Of a DNA stretch of 35,947 nt, positions 23,787-31,666 are shown one piece after another. Below the pieces are notes generated by a model. That model saw nothing but the letters and a program-made list of their open reading frames with translations. It was not told the origin of the DNA and searched no databases. The stretch is from NCBI GenBank assembly GCA_024278345.1, contig JAJRTK010000388.1, forward strand, positions 1 through 35,947, in the 5' to 3' direction. Origin of the DNA: a bacterium. Lineage in GTDB: Bacteria; CSSED10-310; JAJRTK01. The translations under genes were made by a program, and so were the position numbers. Every line of letters starts with the position of its first letter. Position 1 is the first letter of the stretch.

Positions 23787-23866
23787 ACCGGCAAGATCTC
23801 GGCCCCACGATTCCGCCCGAGACGATTGGAAAGCAAAAGCATTGCGATTTGATGGATGCCCACTCC
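23787..23866. repeat. Dispersed repeat, copy 2 (partner at 105-182)
   Basis: This 80-nt stretch matches 105-182, with blocks ACCGGCAAGAT, AAAGCAAAA and ATTTGAT conserved and a net length difference of two bases. It is the only recognisable feature in the 490-bp gap 23702-24189 between the small basic protein and the SLOG gene. Confidence 0.6.
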
Positions 23867-24189
23867 AAAATTGGCTATTATTTTACTTGTTGGAGAGGGG
23901 ATTGGGCAAACTCTTGCGAGGGAGCGACCGAACTCCCGTCGCGGGACGTTTCCTGCCTTTCCAGGGCAAATCCTGGGGGAGGGGCGAGGATTGGCCAGCG
24001 ACAGCGAGAGCTGCCGAAGGCACCGCCGACGGACGGCCCCAGTGGAGACCTGGCCGGCTTTCGAGGAAGCAGGGAAAAGACCTGTCTCGCCGCTGAAGTT
24101 GTCAACGGGATCTGATAGATTTCCAGCGGAACCTGCATGCCCGCAAGTCCAGTCCGCGCCCATGGTGCCCGAGCCGCCCGGAGAATGTC

Positions 24190-24774
24190 ATGAGAAGCAA
24201 AATCGTCGGAGTCATGGGGGCTTCGGCCCATGCTCATCCAGAATTGTCCCGCCCCGTGGGCCGGCTCATTGCCCGGATGGGTTTTCACCTATTGACCGGC
24301 GGTGGTTCCGGCGTCATGGCCGCGGTTGCCAAGGCCTTCTGCCAAGTAAAAGACCGTACGGGGGTGAGCATCGGGATCCTTCGGAGCCTCTCCATGCCTA
24401 TCTGGAGCCCGCCGGGCACCCCGCTGGAGTATGCCCGGCCCTACGTGAACGAGTGGGTGGAGATCCCCATTTTCACGCACCTTCCCCTCAGCGGGGAACA
24501 GGGCCGCGATCCCTTGAGCCGAAACCATCTCAACGTCCTGAGCGCAGACATCCTCGTCGCGCTCCCCGGCGGGGCTGGGACCTGCTCGGAGGTCTCCCTC
24601 CGAGTGGATTACGGTCGATCCGTGATCCTCTTCCTTGGGAGCGAAACCATCGACGGGAAGGGGGCCGACGTCGTTGCCCGGCTGGCCAAAAAGACCGGTC
24701 AGATCACCATCTGCCAAGGGATTGAATCCCTCCGCAAGGCCATCGGGGATTGTGATGGCGGGTCGCGACCCTAG
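24190..24774 (+). CDS. SLOG/LOG-family nucleotide-binding protein (MoCo-carrier or TIGR00725-like)
   Basis: The 194-residue Rossmann-like protein has GGGSGVM (37-43) followed by an Ala-rich helix, and PGGAGTCSEV (126-135), the two nucleotide- or phosphoribose-binding loops of the LOG/SLOG superfamily. Members range from cytokinin-type phosphoribohydrolases to molybdenum-cofactor carriers. The second loop has Ala-Gly-Thr-Cys rather than the PGGxGTxxE of canonical LOG enzymes with a distal catalytic Arg, so I would not claim phosphoribohydrolase activity. A cytosolic location is expected. ATG 24190 has GGAG at 6 nt. It converges with the ALDH gene 36 bp away; the gap holds a GGCCCCGGGGCC palindrome but no T-run. 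Confidence 0.8.
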   Translation: MRSKIVGVMGASAHAHPELSRPVGRLIARMGFHLLTGGGSGVMAAVAKAFCQVKDRTGVSIGILRSLSMPIWSPPGTPLEYARPYVNEWVEIPIFTHLPLSGEQGRDPLSRNHLNVLSADILVALPGGAGTCSEVSLRVDYGRSVILFLGSETIDGKGADVVARLAKKTGQITICQGIESLRKAIGDCDGGSRP

Positions 24775-24810
24775 GCGCAGGCCCCGGGGCCCGCCGTTGA
24801 TTAGGCCCGC

Positions 24811-26364
24811 CTACCCAAATTTGATCCCCTGAGCCAGGGGCAGTTCCTTGCTCCAGTTGACGGTGTTCGTTTGGCGCCGCATATAAGCTTTCCAGGCATC
24901 CGACCCCGATTCGCGGCCGCCGCCTGTTTCCTTCTCGCCGCCGAAGGCGCCGCCGATCTCCGCGCCACTGGTGCCGATGTTCACATTGGCGATGCCGCAA
25001 TCGCTGCCGCGGTGGGAAAGGAAGAGCTCCGCTTCCCGGAGGTGCTGGGTGAAGATGGAGGAGGAAAGCCCCTGGGGCACATCGTTGTGGAGCGCCATGG
25101 CCTCTTCTATTTCGGCCACCGCCTCCTTCGGGGAGGCCGAGGCATTGCCATAACCAATGATGTAGAGGATCGGCGCGAAGGTCTCTTCTTGAACGATGGC
25201 GAACTCGTTTTTCGCCGTGGCGATACAGGGCTGGACGTAGTGGCCGCCCGGGTATTCCGGTCCGTCGAGGGTCTCGCCCCCGAAGAGGATTTCTCCGCCC
25301 TCTTCCCGGACTTGCCGTATAGCCTTCTGGAGATCGGTCCCGGCGCTCTTGGTCACCAGGGGTCCCATGAGAGTTTCGGGCTTCCGCGGGTCGCCGATCT
25401 TCACGTCGGCGTAGGCCCGAACAAGCCGAGTGACGAGCTCTTCCCGCACCGACTCGTGGACCAGGATCCGCCGGGTACTGGTGCAACGCTGGCCGGCCGT
25501 GCCCACCGCGCCAAAGAGAATTGCCGGGAGCGCAAGATCCAGGTCGGCATGCGGGGTCACGATAATGGCGTTGTTGCCACCCAGCTCCAGGATGGTTCGG
25601 CCAAGGCGCTTCCCCACCACCGACCCGACCCGGTACCCCATCTTGCAGCTTCCCGTGGCGGAGACAAGAGGGATTCGCTTGTCGTGGAGAAGCCGGTCCC
25701 CCACGATGGATCCCTTGCCGATGCTGAGCGAGAAGATCGCCGGATCCACGCCGTTTTCCAAGCAGACCTCGTGGGCAATCTTGGTGCAGGCGATGGCGGT
25801 GAGGGGCGTTTGGCTCGAGGGCTTCCAGAGGACACTGTCGCCGCAGACAGCGGCGAGGGCCGTATTCCAACACCAAACTGCCACGGGAAAGTTGAACGCG
25901 CTGATGACACCCACGACGCCAAGGGGATGCCACTGCTCGAACATCCGGTGATCCTGCCGCTCGGATGTCATGGTCAGACCGTACAGTTGCCGCGATAGGC
26001 CGGTGGCGAAGTCGCAGATGTCGATCATCTCCTGGACTTCGCCTTCTCCCTCGGCCAGGATCTTCCCCATTTCCAGGGTGACCAGAGCGCCTAGCTCAGT
26101 TTTCTTTTGGCGCAGCCGGTTGCCGAGCTTGCGGATCAAGTCGCCTCGCTTCGGGCCGGGCACGGTGCGCCAGTGGAGAAACGCCCTGTGGGCGCCCTCG
26201 ACGATCTGGTCGTATTCTCCTTCCGTGACCTGTTGCACAGTTCCGATGACGGAGCCGTTGATGGGGGTCGTGACTTCGAGTTCGGGGCCGGAACCGATCC
26301 ATTCGCCGGCGAAGCCACCGGGATTCAACGACTCGATTCCAAGGGCTTTTAGAACATTATTCAT
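24811..26364 (-). CDS. amaB: Aldehyde dehydrogenase of the ALDH7 type (aminoadipate-semialdehyde / piperideine-6-carboxylate dehydrogenase)
   Basis: This 517-residue NAD(P)-dependent enzyme oxidises a semialdehyde to an acid. Visible features are SAFNFPVAVWCWNTALA and WKPSSQTPLTAIA (cofactor binding), the general base Glu in LELGGNNA (about residue 258) and catalytic Cys294 in GTAGQRCTSTRR. The C-terminal blocks ANVNIGTSGAEIGGAFGGEK and ETGGGRESGSDAWKAYMRRQ are typical of ALDH7/AmaB enzymes of lysine catabolism. The gene symbol is based on these blocks, and no other lysine-degradation gene is nearby. ATG 26364 has GAGG at about 8 nt; the TTG at 26388 is less likely. It is divergent from ygiQ across about 290 bp. 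Confidence 0.9.
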   Translation of the reverse strand: MNNVLKALGIESLNPGGFAGEWIGSGPELEVTTPINGSVIGTVQQVTEGEYDQIVEGAHRAFLHWRTVPGPKRGDLIRKLGNRLRQKKTELGALVTLEMGKILAEGEGEVQEMIDICDFATGLSRQLYGLTMTSERQDHRMFEQWHPLGVVGVISAFNFPVAVWCWNTALAAVCGDSVLWKPSSQTPLTAIACTKIAHEVCLENGVDPAIFSLSIGKGSIVGDRLLHDKRIPLVSATGSCKMGYRVGSVVGKRLGRTILELGGNNAIIVTPHADLDLALPAILFGAVGTAGQRCTSTRRILVHESVREELVTRLVRAYADVKIGDPRKPETLMGPLVTKSAGTDLQKAIRQVREEGGEILFGGETLDGPEYPGGHYVQPCIATAKNEFAIVQEETFAPILYIIGYGNASASPKEAVAEIEEAMALHNDVPQGLSSSIFTQHLREAELFLSHRGSDCGIANVNIGTSGAEIGGAFGGEKETGGGRESGSDAWKAYMRRQTNTVNWSKELPLAQGIKFG

Positions 26365-26407
26365 CGGGTGCCTCGCGATCTTTGACAAGGTTGTAGGTCA
26401 AGCTTTA

Positions 26408-26455
26408 GGCCTTGGTTTGTCGCGCGATCCAGGCCATGGTGTGTCGGGCGGTACA
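26408..26455. repeat. 24-bp tandem repeat upstream of the ALDH gene
   Basis: Two adjacent 24-bp units begin GGCCTTGGTTTGTCG (26408) and GGCCATGGTGTGTCG (26432) and agree at about 19 of 24 positions. They lie about 45 bp before the ALDH start, in the divergent ALDH/ygiQ gap. They are a candidate tandem operator. Confidence 0.5.
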
Positions 26456-26655
26456 CCCTCGATCCTGGCGCGATGATTGGGTCTGGTGCCAGAAAGAAAG
26501 TGTCGTGCCGTTTCTACCAACTGTTGCGCTGCAAGCCAACTGTGTCGGAGACTGACTCGCTTCGCGTTTTCCAGGACCTTCCCCCCGCAGGCGCCGGCCC
26601 CTTACCCCGAAAGGTGCCCTGCCACCAGGGTTTTTGGAGGTCATAAGGAGGAGAA

Positions 26656-28620
26656 ATGTCCATTCGAGGGATGAACAAGGGGCGTCCCGCCATGTTTCGC
26701 GAGCCCGAGTCCGCGGAACAGGAGAGGGGACTCCTGGAGGATCTGTCGCTCCAGGAGATCCATGGGCGAGCGCAGCCCCTTCCCATGACGGTTGAGGAGA
26801 TGCGAGGTCGCGGTTGGGATGGTGTTGACGTGGTGATAGTTACGGGGGATGCCTATGTCGATCATCCCAGTTTCGCCATGGCGATCCTTGGCCGCGTGCT
26901 GGAGGCTGGCGGATTTCGTGTGGGCATCGTCGCGCAACCCGACTGGCGGTCCTGCAAGGACTGGCGGCGGTTCGGCCGGCCACGCCTCTTTTTCGCCATC
27001 AGCGCGGGCAACATGGACTCGATGATCAACCACACCACGGCGAGCCGGAAGGTTCGGAACCGCGATGCCTACTCGCCGGGCGGCAAAATCGGGCGCCGCC
27101 CCGACCGCGCGACCCTGGCCTATTGCCAGAGGGCGCGGGAAGCCTACAAGGGTGTCCCCGTCGTGGCCGGCGGGGTTGAAGCCTCGCTGCGACGGCTAGC
27201 CCACTACGACTACTGGAGCGACAAGGTGCGCCGCTCCATCCTCCTCGATTGCAAGGCGGACCTTTTGGGATTCGGCATGGGCGAAGAAACCATTCTTGCG
27301 ATCGCGCGCCGCCTGGACGGCGGAGAGAGCGCGAAGGATCTGCGCGGCATGCGTGGATTGGCTTATACCCTTGGCGCATCCGAGGTGCTTCCCGCCGATG
27401 CACTGGAGATCCCAAGCTACGAGGAGGTTCGAGACGACAAGTTTGCCTTTGCGGAGGCGACGAAGATCGCTCACAACGAGACGAACCCTTACAATGCCCG
27501 GCGCCTGGCGCAGCGCCATGGACGACAAACCGTGGTCTGCAATCCTCCCCGCTTTCCCCTCACCGGCGAGGCCATGGACAGGATCTACGGGCTTCCTTAT
27601 ACTCGGCGGCCGCATCCCCGCTATCGCGAGGCAATCCCCGCCTACGAGATGATCAAAGATTCCATCACCATCATGCGAGGCTGCTTCGGCGGTTGCACCT
27701 TCTGCTCCATCACCGCACACCAGGGACGGATCGTCCAGTCCCGGAGCCGGGAATCGGTTCTTGGCGAAATGAAAAAGATGGCGGTCGATGCCGACTTCAA
27801 GGGCGTGGTCAGCGATATCGGCGGGCCCACGGCCAACATGTACCAGATGGTCTGCTCCAAACCGGAGGTGGAGGCCATTTGTCGCCGTCAGTCCTGTGTT
27901 CACCCGAAGATCTGCAAGCTGTTGCGCACGGATCACCAGCCCTTGATCGACCTCATGGAATCGGCCCGGAAGGTTCGAGGAATCAAGAGGATCATGGTGG
28001 CCAGCGGAATCCGCATGGACCTGGCCCGGCGCTCGCGCCGCTACATGCGCGATCTCGTGCGGCACCACGTCGGCGGGCATCTCAAGGTTGCGCCCGAGCA
28101 CAGTGATCCCGGCGTTCTTGCCCGCATGCGCAAGCCCGGCACCGAGGATTTCGAGAAGTTTGCCGAGCTGTTTGAACGCGAATCGATAAAGGCGGGCAAG
28201 AAACAGGTTCTCATTCCGTATTTCATTGCCGGCCACCCCGGCAGCGATCTCCATGCGATGATCGACTTGGCACTTTTCCTGAAACGAAACGGCTATCAGC
28301 CGGACCAGGTGCAAGACTTCATTCCGGCTCCCTTCGACGTGGCGACGGCGATGTATCATACAGGGCTCGATCCCTTCACCAAGAAGCCGGTGGCCGTCGC
28401 CAAAGGCCTCCGGGATCGCAAGCTCCAGCGGGCCCTCATGCGATTCTTTGCGCCAGAGAACTATTTCGACGTCCGCAAAGCGCTGATCCAGGCAGGCCGC
28501 CGCGACCTCATGGGAAAGGGCAGGGACGCGCTCATCCCCAATACTCCGCCCAGGGAAGCCATCATGAAGCGGCGGCACGAGGCCAATCTGCTGCGATCCC
28601 GGAGCCGAACATCTTTCTGA
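26656..28620 (+). CDS. ygiQ: YgiQ-family radical SAM protein
   Basis: The 654-residue protein has the UPF0313/YgiQ layout. The N-terminal domain is VDVVIVTGDAYVDHPSFAMA, RVGIVAQPDWRSCKDWRRFG and SAGNMDSMINHTTASRKVR. The radical SAM core has Cys343, Cys347 and Cys350 in CFGGCTFCS binding the [4Fe-4S] cluster. A C-terminal domain follows with APEHSDPGVLARMRKPG, QVLIPYFIAGHPGSDL and DFIPAPFDVATAMYHTGLDP. The biochemical role of the family is not established. The length is slightly below the 700 or more residues of many homologues; the missing part is the variable basic tail. ATG 26656 has an excellent ribosome site (AAGGAGGAGAA). It ends 5 bp from the end of the convergent GT4 gene. Confidence 0.95.
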   Translation: MSIRGMNKGRPAMFREPESAEQERGLLEDLSLQEIHGRAQPLPMTVEEMRGRGWDGVDVVIVTGDAYVDHPSFAMAILGRVLEAGGFRVGIVAQPDWRSCKDWRRFGRPRLFFAISAGNMDSMINHTTASRKVRNRDAYSPGGKIGRRPDRATLAYCQRAREAYKGVPVVAGGVEASLRRLAHYDYWSDKVRRSILLDCKADLLGFGMGEETILAIARRLDGGESAKDLRGMRGLAYTLGASEVLPADALEIPSYEEVRDDKFAFAEATKIAHNETNPYNARRLAQRHGRQTVVCNPPRFPLTGEAMDRIYGLPYTRRPHPRYREAIPAYEMIKDSITIMRGCFGGCTFCSITAHQGRIVQSRSRESVLGEMKKMAVDADFKGVVSDIGGPTANMYQMVCSKPEVEAICRRQSCVHPKICKLLRTDHQPLIDLMESARKVRGIKRIMVASGIRMDLARRSRRYMRDLVRHHVGGHLKVAPEHSDPGVLARMRKPGTEDFEKFAELFERESIKAGKKQVLIPYFIAGHPGSDLHAMIDLALFLKRNGYQPDQVQDFIPAPFDVATAMYHTGLDPFTKKPVAVAKGLRDRKLQRALMRFFAPENYFDVRKALIQAGRRDLMGKGRDALIPNTPPREAIMKRRHEANLLRSRSRTSF

Positions 28621-28625
28621 TCTTC

Positions 28626-30344
28626 CTATCTTTCCAGCATGTCGTGCCAGATTTCTAGAAGCCGTTCCGCAATCCGGTCCCAATCGTACTGTTCCAGGAT
28701 CAATTGTCGGCCGCGGACCGCCAGGCTTTGGTGAAAAGAGCTATTTCTTAGGAGTTTTTGGATTGCGGCGCACCAGTCGGCGGTCTCGCGGGCGATGCAG
28801 ATCTCGACGCCGTCCCGGCACTCCAAGCCCTCGGCACCTACGGGCGTCGATACGACTGGTAGGCCCGAGGCCAACGCCTCGAGAATCTTAATCCGAGTGC
28901 CGGAGCCCACGCGGATGGGCGCCAGGAGGATTTGATGCTCCCGGTAAAGGGGTCGCAGATCGTTTACCTCCCCCACCAGGTCTACGCCGCGAACCCGGCA
29001 AATCCTCGCAAGATCTGGCCCGCCACCGCTTCCCGCGACGGTGAGGAAGAGCTCTGGATCTTGGCCCAGGAGCTTGGGCCAGATCTCCGAAAGCAGCCAC
29101 TCCAAGCCGTCGAAGTTGGGCAAATGGTCAAAATTGCCGACAAAGAGCAGCCTCTTGTTGGTGACGGGTCGAGGTGGCGGCCGGTATTCATCGGGATCGA
29201 CACCGTTGGGCACCACCCGGATGCGCTCCGGATGCGCCAAGAAGCCAGCCAGGAAGCGGGCATCTTCGTCCGAAACCGTCTGGACGGCGTCGGCCCGCCG
29301 GATGACCGACAACTCGTAGCGGAGCTGCCGCATCCAGTCCAGACGGCTGCTCCCGAACCAGCGGTCGTGCCTGAATCTGCGGTGAAACCCCGCCGCCCTC
29401 CGCCGTGCCCGTTCCCGGAAGGTGACAACGTACTCCGCCAGGCCGACTTTGACTCCTGGCAGCGCGCAGAAAGCGTATTGACCCGCCTCAGTGTATTCCA
29501 GTTGCAGAATGTCGATGGATCTCTCCTTCAAGATCTCCGAAATCCGCCTCCGCGCCGGGCTCGAGGAGTACCAGCGCGCCGCCGGAGCCTCCAGCCCCAA
29601 AAAGTCTGGCGCCAGCTCCGGCTCCCAAGGGAAAATTTCAACGGTGCTGGCCAGAGTGGCCAGGGCCTCTTCTTGGATGGGATCTTCCTTCCGCCGGCTC
29701 AACAGGAACAGGTGAATCTCGCAGTCCAGGGCGACCCGGCGAAGGAGGTTCCAAAGGCGTGCCCCGCCGCCGTGAAAGGGCGGAAAGATCGGATGTGGAG
29801 CGACGATGAGAATCCGCGGGCGCTTGGTCCGTAGCCCCCGGGCTTGCGGCTGCCGAGTCTCCACCCAAGGTGGGACAGTTTGTGTCAACTCAAGAGTAGT
29901 CGATCCCGGGAGCTTTGTCCGGCCGGTGCTGCTGGCGGCGGGGACGCCTACGCCATGCTCGGTGGTCGTTCGGGGATTCCGGAAACCCAAGGGTTGGCGT
30001 GTGGGCCTTCCGGCCCGCACGCCAGGGACTTCGCCCTGCACCCACCAGGGATCATCGCTCCCTGGATCCACATCTTTGTAAGGATTCGCGTATGGGCCTT
30101 CCGGCCTGCATGTTACGCTAAAGAGGCCATCACTCTTCCAGATATTGGCTTGGATCACGGTCCTGGCGGGTTTCCGTAGAAAAGATCGAACCTGGCGAAA
30201 GATCAGCTCCCGAGCCGTTCCCGCCATGAGAATGATCCAGCCCAAGATCCTGGCACCGGTGGCGAAACTGACGGCAGTGCGCCAGAAAACGTGAGGGTAG
30301 CGCCGCAGAAGCCTCCATAGACGGGGCAGTTGGTTCACGCTCAT
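28626..30344 (-). CDS. Glycosyltransferase family 4 protein with a repeat-bearing N-terminal extension
   Basis: This is a 572-residue protein. The GT-B fold starts only at about residue 170 (RPRILIVAPHPIFPPFHGGG). The C-terminal domain carries LLFVGNFDHLPNFDGLEWLL, APIRVGSGTRIKILEALASG and LPVVSTPVGAEGLE with the acceptor/donor Glu. These are marks of the GT4 branch in exopolysaccharide and PEP-CTERM-type loci. The first about 70 residues (LPRLWRLLRRYPHVFW, then a hydrophobic stretch) look like a genuine membrane-associated segment. Residues about 75-115 are low-complexity Pro/Gly/Arg text encoded by hairpin repeats at 29997-30118. ATG 30344 has GGAG 10 nt upstream; the frame is open to 30482. 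The repeat may have inserted in frame, or may have joined two formerly separate parts. It is part of the right-hand glycan cluster. Confidence 0.85.
   Translation of the reverse strand: MSVNQLPRLWRLLRRYPHVFWRTAVSFATGARILGWIILMAGTARELIFRQVRSFLRKPARTVIQANIWKSDGLFSVTCRPEGPYANPYKDVDPGSDDPWWVQGEVPGVRAGRPTRQPLGFRNPRTTTEHGVGVPAASSTGRTKLPGSTTLELTQTVPPWVETRQPQARGLRTKRPRILIVAPHPIFPPFHGGGARLWNLLRRVALDCEIHLFLLSRRKEDPIQEEALATLASTVEIFPWEPELAPDFLGLEAPAARWYSSSPARRRISEILKERSIDILQLEYTEAGQYAFCALPGVKVGLAEYVVTFRERARRRAAGFHRRFRHDRWFGSSRLDWMRQLRYELSVIRRADAVQTVSDEDARFLAGFLAHPERIRVVPNGVDPDEYRPPPRPVTNKRLLFVGNFDHLPNFDGLEWLLSEIWPKLLGQDPELFLTVAGSGGGPDLARICRVRGVDLVGEVNDLRPLYREHQILLAPIRVGSGTRIKILEALASGLPVVSTPVGAEGLECRDGVEICIARETADWCAAIQKLLRNSSFHQSLAVRGRQLILEQYDWDRIAERLLEIWHDMLER
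29997..30118. repeat. Hairpin repeats inside the GT4 reading frame
   Basis: An 11-bp stem GCGTGTGGGCC/GGCCCGCACGC (29997-30022) is followed by a copy (30034-30071) of the repeat at 30707-30743, with the outer hairpin CCAGGGA/TCCCTGG. A second, weaker version of the first stem follows (GCGTATGGGCC at 30088-30098 with GGCCTGCAT). The middle copy differs from its intergenic partner mainly in the palindrome centre. The repeat block is flanked by two versions of the same stem and keeps the frame open. Confidence 0.75.
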
Positions 30345-30477
30345 GAAACGTTTTCTCCAGAATCGCTCATCGTGCCGGCCCTTCGTGATTTGCAGCTTGG
30401 AAGCCGATTTGAGAACCTCCTTCGGCCTTTCGGAAATCGGTGGTATTCTCAGGCATCCACGCAAAACGGGGCCGTTG

Positions 30478-30562
30478 GACATTCCTTTGCCCCTGCGGGG
30501 GGACGTGCCCGAGTAAAATCAGGGCGTGCCCCTTGGTAGACATTCCTTTGCCCCCGCAGGGG
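30478..30562. repeat. 24-bp direct repeat with small hairpins
   Basis: GACATTCCTTTGCCCC plus GC-rich end occurs at 30478-30501 and 30539-30562, 61 bp apart, with two differences. Each ends in a small hairpin (CCCC-TGC-GGGG; CCCC-CGCA-GGGG). It is part of the 30345-30880 repeat region, which has no gene I can support. Confidence 0.7.
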
Positions 30563-30668
30563 AACGCCTTGCTCCGCTCGGCGGGAGGGAACGCCTTGCT
30601 CCGCTCGGCGGGAGGGAACGCCTTGCTCCGCTCGGCGGGAGGGAACGCCTTGCTCCGCTCGGCGGCTG
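30561..30668. repeat. 27-bp tandem repeat, four units
   Basis: Four units starting GGAACGCCTTGCTCCGCTCG begin at 30561, 30588, 30615 and 30642. The first three are identical in what I read, and the last diverges in its final bases. The period of 27 keeps any reading frame open (AERSKAFPP on minus, NALLRSAGG on plus), which explains spurious open frames here. Copy number is likely to vary between strains. Confidence 0.9.
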
Positions 30669-30669
30669 T

Positions 30670-30743
30670 CCGGGGACTCTGTCCCCGGTCCCCTGGCAGG
30701 GCGTTGCCCTGCACCCACCAGGGAGCTAGCTCCCTGGACCCAC
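30670..30743. repeat. Triple-hairpin repeat, intergenic copy
   Basis: Three hairpins stand in a row: CCGGGGAC-TCT-GTCCCCGG (30670-30688), GCAGGGC-GTT-GCCCTGC (30696-30712) and the perfect 20-bp palindrome CCAGGGAGCTAGCTCCCTGG (30718-30737). Positions 30707-30743 match 30034-30071 inside the GT4 gene. The arrangement resembles repeats found widely between bacterial genes. Confidence 0.85.
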
Positions 30744-30852
30744 TCCTTTGTGCGCTCCACGGCTTTCTCTTTGTTTCCTTGTAGTGTCCCGCCTTACGTG
30801 GATACCCGTCATTCTCCTTGTAGGGTGGGGGCTGAATAGGGCGGGGACAGTG

Positions 30853-30901
30853 GCGAGTAGCGGCGGACGGATGGACGCCGATGGGAGCGGAACGCAACCC
30901 A
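30853..30901 (+). repeat. 49-bp structured repeat element, copy 2
   Basis: The box GCGAGTAGCG, the core GCGGACGGATGGACGCC and a 22-nt box starting GATGGGAGCGGAACGC match copy 1 base for base in the 22-nt box. The ATG inside this box (30881) is in frame with the GT2 gene that follows and could be mistaken for its start. Confidence 0.85.
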
Positions 30902-30922
30902 ATATATGAGTTTGGCGAAAAG

Positions 30923-31666
30923 ATGCGTCTTGCCAAGATGATCCTTCATTATGTGACCGATGGGCTGACTCGCGAGCTCCTTGGGATGGTGCCCGATGCG
31001 TTGGTGGTGGACAATGGTTCTCCCCGTCCTTTTCCAGGGGCGGCGATTCGAAACGAAGACCTGGGTTTTACCCGTGGCTGGAACCGGGCGCTTGGGTTGC
31101 TCTACGACGAGTACGATGCGTTTTTGCTCATGAACAGCGACATTCGGATGTCGATGGAGCAGATTGAGGAGCTTCGCCAGATTCTTGTGAACAATCCTGA
31201 TATCGGCCTTCTTAGCGGCGCGTGCAATTCGTGGCATCCATCCATGCGCCGTCCGTGGCGGTGGTGGCTCAAAAGGGCGGTGGATCCCAGGGAGGTTCCG
31301 TTCGTGGAGATGACCGCGCCTCTTATCCGGAAGGATCTTTTGGAGGCCGTGGGTTTTTTCGACGAGGCTTTGGCGCATGGTTATGGGGTGGACTACGATT
31401 TTGGGTTTCGGGCCTGGCAGGCGGGTTTTCGGGTTTGCGTTTGGGACAGTGTGAAGTTCTGTCACCTTGAGCATGGGACCATCCGGCGTACTGTTGGATT
31501 CAAAGAGTACCACCAGTTTGCCCGTAGGGAGATGGAGCGGGAGCTTTTGCGGAAATATGGGCCGCGTTTTTTCGATCCATCGGTCTATCCATTTTGGATG
31601 ATCGGCGGAGTGGGGGCTCCTCGCGGTGAGAACTGTTTTCTTAGCGGAGGCCCAGGCGCCCCATGA
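30923..31666 (+). CDS. Glycosyltransferase family 2 protein (short form)
   Basis: This 247-residue GT-A enzyme lacks a classical VSVVIPTYN start. It opens with MRLAKMILHYVTDGLTRELL, then DALVVDNGSP, the conserved NEDLGFTRGWNRAL, and MNSDIRMS in the place of the metal-binding DxD. The acceptor side has EVPFVEMTAPLIRKDLLEAVGFFDEAL, YGVDYDFGFRAWQAGFRV with the ED-like acidic pair, and a His-rich FCHLEHGT. It probably adds a sugar to a surface glycan. The start is ATG 30923 rather than ATG 30881, which lies inside the 49-bp repeat; neither has a strong ribosome site. Its last 26 bases overlap the end of the convergent GT2 gene. Confidence 0.82.
   Translation: MRLAKMILHYVTDGLTRELLGMVPDALVVDNGSPRPFPGAAIRNEDLGFTRGWNRALGLLYDEYDAFLLMNSDIRMSMEQIEELRQILVNNPDIGLLSGACNSWHPSMRRPWRWWLKRAVDPREVPFVEMTAPLIRKDLLEAVGFFDEALAHGYGVDYDFGFRAWQAGFRVCVWDSVKFCHLEHGTIRRTVGFKEYHQFARREMERELLRKYGPRFFDPSVYPFWMIGGVGAPRGENCFLSGGPGAP

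Noticed and set aside
26400-26520. tRNA-like fold in the ALDH/ygiQ gap
   Set aside because: Some pairing (CGCG and CCAGG arms) exists, but no T-loop or anticodon arm pattern is present.
27196-28683. 495-codon minus-strand frame opposite ygiQ
   Set aside because: The plus strand has the radical SAM motif and the full YgiQ layout.
30367-30936. 189-codon minus-strand frame with AERSKAFPP repeats
   Set aside because: The repeat is a by-product of the 27-bp tandem DNA repeat, whose length is divisible by three; no start site or domain.
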